Below are positions 56,559 to 64,000 of a DNA stretch of 64,000 bases, in pieces (the stretch's first letter is position 1; each line of letters starts with the position of its first letter). The DNA lies in assembly GCA_951812995.1 (NCBI GenBank), contig CATOTD010000001.1, positions 1 through 64,000 of the forward strand, read 5' to 3'. A program made the position numbers and the translations under genes. The notes beneath the pieces are model-generated. The model worked only from the letters and a program-made list of their open reading frames with translations, was not told the DNA's origin and did not search any database. This DNA comes from an uncultured Gammaproteobacteria bacterium (GTDB lineage Bacteria; Pseudomonadota; Gammaproteobacteria; Eutrophobiales; Eutrophobiaceae).

Positions 56559-56590
56559 GAGCTATTGTCAAAAGTAGTGTCTGACAAGTT
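56559..56590 (-). mobile_element. Isolated 32-bp end of the A-E type IS256-family element
   Basis: GAGCTATTGTCAAAAGTAGT through GACAAGTT is the transposase-3' end of the IS256 element, lying directly between the IS481 remnant and IS5 copy 3. The rest of that IS256 copy is absent, so IS5 insertion and/or deletion removed it. Confidence 0.8.
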
Positions 56591-57881
56591 GGAAGCCTCT
56601 AAAAACCGTACATTTTGTGGTACGGTCTGATTCACTTGATGTGGGAGGATTTTGTTTATGCACGCACCTGGATTGTTTGATTTGACAGATCATTTGGCGC
56701 GGCTTTCGGCGATGGGATATCCGCTTGAAGCCTCTGGACTGTCATGTGAATTTCGAAGTGTTTCGCCCAGTTCTTGTTGAAGCGCTTGATTATGGGGAAC
56801 GTCCCAAAGGTGGTCGTCAGCCCTATGATGCCGTTGTGATGTTCAAGGTGCTGGTCTTGGCCTCGATGCACAATCTGAGCGATGAGCGGATGGAGTTTCT
56901 CATTCGTGACCGTTTCAGTTGGCTACGGTTCCTGGGATTTCAAATCGGGGAGCCGACACCTGATCAGAAGACGATCTGGCTTTTCAGAGAGAAGCTGACC
57001 CAGGCGGGTGTCTTCAAGGCCCTGTTTGAAGCTCAGCTGTGCGCGCGGGGATACAAACCGACCGGCGGTCAGATTGTGTATGCCACGTTGGTCTTTGCCC
57101 CGCGCCAGCGGATGACGAAAGCAGAGAAAGCGCGCGCCAAGGCAGGTGAGGCCGCGTCTGACATCTGGCCCGATGATCTGTCCAAGGCAGCGCAGAAAGA
57201 CACCGATGCGCGTTGGACGGTCAAGTATTCAAAGGCCAAGACGACCAAGGAGGGTGAGGAGGATACTGGCCTTGTCGATATTTCGGTTCCGCACTTTGGG
57301 TACAAGAACCACGTGTCCATTGACCGCAAATGGCGCTTCATCCGGGGTGAGACTGGCACGAATGCGGCTCGCTACGACGGGCATGAACGCTCCTCGGTTC
57401 TGGACGAGACAAACAGCTCGAAGGCGGTTTGGGCCGATACCAGGTACCGCTCGGCCAGGAATGAGGCTTGGCTGAAGGCGCAAGGGTACCGCTCACATAT
57501 CCATCGCAAGAAGCCACGCGGCAAACCCATGGCCAGGCATATTCGTCGGGGCAATGCGACACGCTCCGCCATCCGCGCCTGTGTGCGGCTACGAGAAAGG
57601 GCCCATGGCTCTGACCATCCGCTCAATCGGCCAAACCCGTGCGAAGGCCCGCATGACCATGGCCAACCTGAGCTACAACTTCCGCCGTCTCATCTTCCAC
57701 GAGCGACGACAGGCCACAGCCTGACTCCGCCCAAATTCCGGAAATACCCGCCCTGGCAGACCCAAATAGCACAACACAGCCTCAAATACCACCGACCTTG
57801 ACCTTCACACCCGCTATGCGGCTGACAACGACTAGTGCTCGCGTCAAAATACATCCAGAATCAGCGTTGTTCGAGGTCTCC
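56591..57881 (+). mobile_element. IS5-family element, copy 3
   Basis: 1291 bp in the opposite orientation to copies 1 and 2, from GGAAGCCTC to GAGGTCTCC. No target duplication is seen (flanks AAGTT and AACTT are mirror images, not repeats). About 50 bases of unassigned sequence separate it from IS256 copy C. Confidence 0.85.
56658..57724 (+). pseudogene. IS5-family transposase, copy 3, inactivated
   Basis: Starts MHAPGLFDLTDHLARL. A one-base insertion near 56733 (shared with copy 2) shifts the frame after PLEAS. The ~11-base deletion that removes the RVEH segment with the expected catalytic Glu is present near 57580, as in the other copies. The longest open piece runs 56725-57801. Confidence 0.85.
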
Positions 57882-57931
57882 AACTTCTCGCCCGCGTTGG
57901 CACATCGTTATAGGCATAGCGGTTGTCCGCC

Positions 57932-59316
57932 AAGCTATTGTCAAAAGTAGTGTCTGACAAGTTAATCATGCGGCTGCCTTGTCGTCCTCGTTCACCTTGA
58001 TTCCATCTTTAAGCTTCACGCCTTCAATCACCTTGGCCAGGTGTCTGAAGCCCCTCAGTTTGCGCCAGGAATCTTCTGCGCATAATCCCATCTTGTAGAT
58101 CATCGTCAGCATCGTTATTCGTGTGATACGACCTTTCGCTTGCCGTGTCCTGTGCCGGATTGTGGCAAAACTCGACGGGGTGACATTCGTTGTCCTGATG
58201 TGGGTCCAGTGCTCTGCTGGAAAGTCATAAAATGCCAGCAACGCATCACGGTCTTTCGATAAGCATGGCCACTGCCTTCGGATACTTGACACCAAAACGT
58301 TCCTCAAATGCATCAAATGCCTTCTCTGCATCAGTGCGCCCCTCTGCCATCCAAATGTCATGTAGCCCTTGTTTCGCTTTCTCCTGAACAGACTTCGGCA
58401 GATAGTTCAGTACATTACCGGTCTTATGCATCCAGTAGCGTTGTGCTGTTGTCTCAGGATAGACTTCTTCCAATGCTACCCAGAATCCCAGAGCACCGTC
58501 GCCAATCGCCAGCTTCGGTGGTTGGTTTAAACCTCGCTGTTTCAACGACAACAAGACTTCTCACCAGCTCTGCTTCGATTCCCTGACACCATCCTTAATT
58601 GCCAGGAAGTGCTTCTGACCGCGGCTGTTCACGCCAATGATGACCAGACAACACAATCAACCATCGTCACCTCGAAGACCACTGTAGATGCCATCAGCCC
58701 AGATATAGACCCATTCGTCAGTCACTGAACGTGTACTCCAGGTTTTGTACTCTGATTCCCACTGACGTTTCAGGCGACCAACTGCATTGGCGGATAAGCC
58801 CTTGGCATCAGGCCCGACAATCACTTCCAGGGCGCTCTGCATCTGACCACTCGAAACACCCTGCAAATAAAGCCAGGGAATCGCCGCGTCCAGGGTCGCT
58901 GTACGCCGGATGTAAGGAGGCACTATTAACGATTGGAAGCTCTCAGGCTCGCCTTCTCGGCTACGGATCTTTGGCACCGACACTGGTACTTTGCCAACAC
59001 CGGTCAATACTTCTCGTTCTGGGTGATAGCCATTGCGCACAACACGCTGTCTGCCTTCACTCGTTTTCTGATTATCAAAACTTGCCATCAACTCGGCCAA
59101 CTCCGCCTGAATCGCTTCTGTTATCAGCTGTTTGGCACCGCTACGTAGCAATTCAGTCAACGGGTCAATATCCTCTGGTGTACCCAGATTAATCACAGTA
59201 TCTTTTGTCATGTGTGGCGTGCTCCTCTTGCTACTTTCGATTGCTAGACAAAACCGATTCCAGCAAGGCACGCCGCATACTTCAACCTCTTCAGACACCA
59301 GATTCGGTTATAACTC
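57932..59316 (-). mobile_element. IS256-family element, copy C
   Basis: 1385 bp, inverted relative to A, B, D and E. Flanking nonamers TTGTCCGCC and GTAAAGGTT do not match, so the original junctions have been rearranged or lost. Its transposase-5' end abuts the Res pseudogene. Confidence 0.88.
57966..59211 (-). pseudogene. IS256-family transposase, copy C, inactivated
   Basis: Shares with copy A the two nonsense codons (after GLRGDDG and in SW*EV) and the one-base insertion at the AVAMLIE position. Unlike A, it has NVTPSS in place of NVIESS, a change that copies B and D also carry. It starts MTKDTVINLGTPEDID at 59211. Confidence 0.9.
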
Positions 59317-60540
59317 GTAAAGGTTTGCCCGATGATGTATTGATACAGATGAAAGATTTTGCCAAACGGGCATGGGATAAAAATAAACTCACCCACCAAT
59401 GGATACCACGCCATACTGAAAGTGGTGAGCCCATCCCACACCTTTGCCTCAAAGTGCCTACGGGCGGCGGTAAGACTTTACTAGCGGCTAAGTGTTTATT
59501 ACCTATTCAGTGCGATTTAGCAGGGCAGATGAATGGCTTGGTTTTGTGGTTCACCCCCACCAATGCCATTTTTAGCCAAACCTACGATGCCCTTAGAAAC
59601 CGCAACCACCCATACCGCCAAGCCATAGACCAAGACTTTAATAACTAAGGTGCAGGTGTTTCGTAAAAACGACCGCATAACCCGTTTAGACATCCAAGAT
59701 AAACTGTGTATGATGGTGGTGATGGTTCAAGCATCCTACCGCACCAATAAGGATTTTTTGCGAATCTTCAGAACCGATGAAAAGTATCAATCTTTTTTCC
59801 CCAATGCGTCTGATTACCAAGCCTTAAACGATTTACTAAGCCATTACCCCGACCTTGAAAAAGATGCAGATGAGTATGCCAACTTCCCAGGGGTTTCTGT
59901 GAGGCAAAGCCTAGTGAATGTGTTTAAAATGTGTCGCCCGTTGGTGGTGCTAGACGAAGGGCATAAAACCTATAGCGAAAAAGCCCGTGCTGGCATAAAC
60001 AAGTTTAATCCTAAAATGGTGTTGGAACTAACCGCACCCCTGCTGCGGAGCTAAGCAATATCTTAGTAGATATAAAGGGCGAAGACCTCAAAAGCGAGGA
60101 AATGATAAAACAACCCATCAATGTATCTACTACCCTGCAAGACACCAGTTGGAAAGAAACCCTTAACCAGGCGTTTGAGCAACGCAACAAACTAGAGTAG
60201 CAGGCTAAGAAACTTGCCGCCAAAAAAGGACAATACATTCGCCCCATATTGCTTATACGGGTGGAGCGAACGGGCAATAAAGAACGCGAAGGAAAATTCA
60301 TCCACAGTGAAGATGTGAAGGAATATCTAAAAACCAACTTAGGCATTGAGGAAAACCAAATAGCCCTTAAAACCAGCGAGAATGACGAACTCAAGGACAT
60401 ACCCCCCGATGACGGTGGGTTGCCCCCGATGACGGTGGGTTGCTATCGCCTAGAAGCACCATCCGCTATATCATCACCAAAGATGCCCTCAAAGAGGGGT
60501 GGGATTGCCCCTTTGCCTATGTGTTTTGCCACAACAAGCA
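59317..60540 (+). pseudogene. Type III restriction endonuclease Res-like helicase, multiply broken
   Basis: Both ends are cut by IS256 copies (C and D). Readable blocks are KVPTGGGKTLLAAK (motif I), LWFTPTNAIFSQTYD, VVLDEGHKTYSEKA (motif II), ILLIRVERTGNKEREGKF and IRYIITKDALKEGWDCPFAYV. Lesions are a one-base insertion near 59647, a one-base loss near 60038, a TAG near 60198 and a 19-bp tandem duplication at about 60404-60442 that shifts frame. All lesions can be reversed on paper to one open frame. Confidence 0.85.
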
Positions 60541-61912
60541 GAGTTACAACCGAACCTGATGTCTGAAGAGGTTGAAGTATGCGGCGTGCCTTGCTGAAAT
60601 CGGTTTTGTCTAGCAATCAAAAGTAACAAGAGGAGTACGCCACACATGACAAACAATACTGTGATTGATCTGGGTACACCAGAGGGCATTGATCCACTGA
60701 CAGAGTGACTCAGATCTGGTGCGAAGCAGTTAATCACCGAAGCTGTCCAGGCAGAGCCAGATGCGTTGATGACGCAGTATGATGATCAAAAAACGGCTGA
60801 CGGATGCCAGCGCGTTGTCCGCAGTGGCCATCATCCCGAACGAGAGGTGATTACAGGGGTTGGCAAGGTCAGCGTTGAGGTGCCGAAGATTTGTCGCCGT
60901 GAAGGTACGCCAGAGAGCTTTCAATCTTTGCTTGTACCGCCCTACATCCTGCGCACAGCGACCCTGGATGCGGCGATTCCCTGGCTTTATTTGAAAGGTG
61001 TTTCGAGTGGTCAGATGCAAAGTGCACTGGAAGCGATTGTCGGATTGGAGGCTAAAGGGCTGTCGGCCAATGTCGTGGGTCGTTTGAAACGGCAATGGGA
61101 AGCTACATACAAGCAATGGTGTACACGTTCCGTGTCTAATGAATGGGTCTATATCTGGACTGATGGCATCTACAGTGGTCTTCGAGGTGACGATGGTCGA
61201 TTGTGTTGCCTGGTCATCATCGGCGTGAACAGTCGCGGTCAGAAGCATTTTATGTCGATTGAATAGGGTGTCAGGGAATCGAAACAGCGCTGGCGAGCAG
61301 TGTTGTTGTCGTTGCAACAAAGAGGCTTGGGTCAGCCCCAAAGCTGGCCATTGACGATGGTGCTTTGGGTTTCTGGGCAGCCCTTGAGGCAGTGTATCCA
61401 GAGACTGATGTGCAACGTTGCTGGATGCACAAGACCGGCAATGTACTGAACTATCTGCCCAAGTCTGTCCAGGAGAAAGCAAAGCAGGGTCTGGATGGCA
61501 GAGGGCCGCGTTGACGCAGAGCAGGTGTTCGATGACTTTGAGGAACGTTTCGGCGCAAAGTGTCCCAAGGCAGTGGCATGCTTATCGAAAGACCGTGATG
61601 CGTTGCTGGCATTTTATGACTTTCCAGCAGAGCACTGGAGCCACATCAGGACAACGAATGTCACCCCGTCGAGCTTTGCGACAATCCGGCATAGAACACG
61701 CCAGGCCAAAGGTTGTGTCACGCGGAATACGATGCTGACGATGATCTACAAGATGGAATTATGCGCAGAAGATTCCTGGCGCAAATTGAGAGGCTTCAGA
61801 CACTTGGCAAAGGTGATTGAAGGCGTGAAGCTTAAAGATGGAATCGAGGTCACTGAGAACGACAAGGCAACCGCATGATCAACTCGACAGACACTACTTT
61901 TGACAATAACTC
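60541..61912 (+). mobile_element. IS256-family element, copy D
   Basis: 1372 bp from GAGTTACAACC to ...GACAATAACTC. Flanks CAACAAGCA (left) and GAGTTTGCC (right) differ, so no target duplication survives. It cuts the Res pseudogene on the left and a small membrane-protein gene on the right. Together with C it forms an inverted pair around the Res remnant. Confidence 0.88.
60646..61878 (+). pseudogene. IS256-family transposase, copy D, inactivated
   Basis: Shares with copy B the early stop (GAG TGA CTC), the SIE*GV lesion, the ~11-base deletion at the HDIW position and the NVTPSS change. The codon after GLRGDDG is intact here (CGA), unlike in A, B and C. Confidence 0.9.
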
Positions 61913-62065
61913 GAGTTTGCCGGGTGCCCCACCAGACCCACTACCATTCGCAATGAGTTTGGGTCTTTTAACACGGAGACCCGCCATAAAGATCAATATC
62001 GCAACAATGAGCGACAACAAACCCCAGAACAGGTTGCTACTTAAGAGTGCGTTAAGGTCAATCAT
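61913..62065 (-). pseudogene. Small membrane protein, N-terminal fragment cut by IS256 copy D
   Basis: 51 residues from MIDLNALLSSNLFWGLLSL at 62065: one transmembrane helix (~10-30), a basic stretch (VKRPKL), then a Gly/Ser segment that runs into the IS end. I do not recognise the family. The bases from 62066 to 62270 show no gene. Confidence 0.5.
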
Positions 62066-62270
62066 CGGCAGCTACTGAGATTTTCGAATGGGCAATTCAC
62101 ACCCAGTTAAACAGCGACGTGAGTAAAACGTACGACTTCAACTGTATGTTAGCTGCACTCACCTCAGCGAATGTATTCAAATTTAATGTCCAATTGGATC
62201 AGAAGATGCCCTAGTTGCGTAATCGTTGTGTCATAGTTTTTGTGAGCCTCCATATAGATGTTCTTGTATT

Positions 62271-62663
62271 TCAAAGGTACAAAAAATCGTTGCCTTTCGG
62301 ATGTTTCGGGGTTTTAGAGAATAGATATCGCCTTGAGCTGGTTTTATATGGAGCCATCTTCTCTAACCTCTCCCAAAGACCTTTGGAGTTAATGTGTTCC
62401 ATAACCTGGGTACAGAGGTCGGGAACCGTTGTTGCTGAAATTCGATGACCGTCAAGTTCAACCACTGCACCTCTCTCTCTCGGTGCCCGTGCAATCCGGG
62501 ATTCACCACTACTGCCTGCCACTAGGACAGGCTTAGGTCCATCGTTTTTTGTTCCATTTAGAAGTCTTACTATTACATCTTCCGGCTCTCGGTCTTCAAA
62601 AGGTCGAGCGAGGGCCTGCAATCGAGCATAGGTTTCATTAGATACAGCGATGTTCTTCGTCAT
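62271..62663 (-). CDS. Hypothetical 130-residue protein with ribbon-helix-helix-like start
   Basis: The N-terminus TKNIAVSNETYARLQALARPFEDREPEDVIVRLL resembles a short DNA-binding ribbon-helix-helix or SeqA-N-like segment. The C-terminal half (VVELDGHRISATTVPDL...TSSRRYLFSKTPKHPKGNDF) looks like a conserved domain whose name I cannot give. A middle linker is basic. It is isolated among ISs with an open, undamaged frame. Confidence 0.55.
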   Translation of the reverse strand: MTKNIAVSNETYARLQALARPFEDREPEDVIVRLLNGTKNDGPKPVLVAGSSGESRIARAPRERGAVVELDGHRISATTVPDLCTQVMEHINSKGLWERLEKMAPYKTSSRRYLFSKTPKHPKGNDFLYL

Positions 62664-62837
62664 AGATAATCTCCATTTCTCAAGATATGGGGAGTATAAA
62701 CATATTAAATGTATTGCTGTAAAGAGTTTTATGTATTATTTGATCTAGTTAGAGTGCACCCATTGGGCTAACAACCCAAATTAAACGTCCGAGGGGAGAA
62801 CCACGGCTTCAACTTATTTTTACCTGGCTCCCTCTAG

Positions 62838-64000
62838 GAGTTATAACCGAATCTGGTGTCTGAATAGGTTGAAGTATGCGGCGTGCCTTGTTGGAATCGG
62901 TTTTGTCTAGCAATCAAAAGTAACAAGAGGAGTACGCCACACATGACAAACAATACTGTGATTGATCTGGGTACACCAGAGGGAATTGATCCACTGACAG
63001 AGTTACTCAGATCTGGTGCGAGGCAGTTAATCACCGAAGCTGTCCAGGTAGAGCCAGATGAGTTGATGAGGCAGTATGATGATCAAAAAACGGCTGACGG
63101 ATGCCAGCGCGTTGTCCGCAGTGGCCATCATCCAGAACGAGAGATCATCATCGGGGTTGGCAAGGTCAGCGTCGAGGTGCCCAATATCCGTAGCCGTGAG
63201 GGTGAGTCGGCGAGCTTTCAATCTTTGCTTGTACCGCCCTACATCCGGCGCACAGCGACCCTGGATGCGGCGATACCCTGGCTTTATTTAAAGGGTATCT
63301 CGAGCGGGCAGATGCACAGCGCACTGGAAGCCCTTGTTGGACCAGAGGCCAAAGGTTTATCTGCCAGTGTTGTGGGTCGTCTGAAACGGCAATGGGAAGT
63401 TGCATACAAGCACTGGTGTACTCGTAGCGTGGCTGATGAGTGGGTCTATATTTGGGCTGATGGTATCTACAGCGGCCTAAGAGGCGATGATGGTAGATTG
63501 TGCTACCTTGTGATCATCGGCGTGAACAGCCGCGGCCAGAAGCACTTTCTGGCGATTGAGGATGGAGTCAGAGAGTCGAAACAGAGCTGGCGCGAGGTTT
63601 TGTTGTCGTTGAAACAGCGAGGTTTGAGACAGCCACCGAAGCTGGCGATTGGCGACGGTGCTCTGGGGTTTTGGGCAGCACTGGAAGAGGTCTATCCTGA
63701 GACTGCCGTTCAACGTTGTTGGATGCACAAGACTGGCAATGTGTTGAACTATCTCCCTAAGTCAGTCCAGGAGAAAGCCAAGCAGGGACTGCATGACATC
63801 TGGATGGCAGAGGGTCGGGCTGAAGCAGGCAAAGCTTTTGATGATTTTGTGGAACGCTTCGGCGCGAAGTATCCGAAGGCAGTGGAATGCTTAACGAAAG
63901 ATCGTGACTCATTGCTGGCCTTTTATGACTTCCCGGCAGAACACTGGACACACATCAGAACAACGAATGTTATTGAGTCGAGCTTCGCGACGATCCGACA
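62838..64000 (+). mobile_element. IS256-family element, copy E (runs off window end)
   Basis: Begins GAGTTATAACCGAATCTGG at 62838, the same left end as copies A-D. The right end and any target duplication are outside the window. The preceding 62664-62837 has no gene. Confidence 0.9.
62943..64000 (+). CDS. IS256-family transposase, copy E, open and probably functional (3'-partial)
   Basis: The frame is uninterrupted from MTNNTVIDLGTPEGIDPLTE for 352 codons to the window edge. None of the stops, frameshifts or the ~11-base deletion of copies A-D is present. DDE-type residues are visible in VYIWADGIYSG, AIGDGALGFWAALEE and NVIESSFATIR, with E345 in place. It is the best candidate for the active source of transposase in this window. 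Confidence 0.92.
   Translation, partial: MTNNTVIDLGTPEGIDPLTELLRSGARQLITEAVQVEPDELMRQYDDQKTADGCQRVVRSGHHPEREIIIGVGKVSVEVPNIRSREGESASFQSLLVPPYIRRTATLDAAIPWLYLKGISSGQMHSALEALVGPEAKGLSASVVGRLKRQWEVAYKHWCTRSVADEWVYIWADGIYSGLRGDDGRLCYLVIIGVNSRGQKHFLAIEDGVRESKQSWREVLLSLKQRGLRQPPKLAIGDGALGFWAALEEVYPETAVQRCWMHKTGNVLNYLPKSVQEKAKQGLHDIWMAEGRAEAGKAFDDFVERFGAKYPKAVECLTKDRDSLLAFYDFPAEHWTHIRTTNVIESSFATIR

Noticed and set aside
56580..57890. Target duplication for IS5 copy 3 (AAGTT / AACTT)
   Set aside because: The flanks are inverted, not direct, repeats; copies 1 and 2 show none either, so no duplication is claimed.
62097..62175. Integron attC-like imperfect palindrome (CAGTTAAAC ... TTCAACTG ... GTTAGCTG)
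   Set aside because: Core sites match the consensus only at 6 of 7 positions, a second candidate near 62780 is in the opposite orientation, and no integrase is present.

Overview
The window looks like the chromosome of an IS-laden gammaproteobacterium of moderate GC content. The core gene orders support this: dapF-DUF484-xerC-hslVU, ubiE-ubiJ-ubiB, rhodanese-secB-gpsA and gpmI-envC-ctpA. Housekeeping blocks with tight operon spacing alternate with blocks of insertion sequences, broken genes and defence-gene remnants. No organism name can be given from the sequence alone.

Layout: 1-4230 holds two directly repeated IS1595-family elements flanking a polysaccharide/lipid-type ABC exporter. 4383-18769 is a mostly intact core block (DppBC-like permeases, nagZ, TraB-like, MscS, dapF, xerC, hslVU, DUF971, ubiE/J/B, NYN-LOTUS protein). 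18770-22984 is decayed: IS256-family copy A inside an unknown gene, IS5-family copy 1, and a truncated PIN-like gene. 23128-30632 carries a kinase/phosphatase pair, a Kiwa-type anti-phage operon (kwaA-kwaB) followed by a truncated methyltransferase gene, a TacAT-type toxin-antitoxin, a Fic protein, a DyP peroxidase and tRNA-Arg(TCG). 31056-38005 is core (gpsA, secB, rhodanese, gpmI, envC, ctpA) with one phage-repressor-like gene inserted. 38165-42846 is a nest of ISs, including a Fic-family gene split by IS256 copy B. 42997-54703 is core (xthA, prlC) plus an iron/flavin block: a Fur-box porin, a flavinylated FMN-binding protein, a PepSY protein and a Fur-box FbpABC transporter, then gcvH and tpx. 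54811-64000 is a second decayed zone with DUF1643 and ankyrin genes, pieces of a restriction-modification system, IS481, IS5 copy 3 and IS256 copies C, D and E.

The least expected features are four intergenic arrays of degenerate G-rich pentamers, two of them bounded by inverted repeats and one of these also by a 5-bp direct repeat, so they look like mobile elements. IS families also share inactivating lesions between copies while some copies keep perfect target duplications, which points to mobilisation in trans. The Kiwa operon runs by a 1-nt overlap into a methyltransferase remnant.
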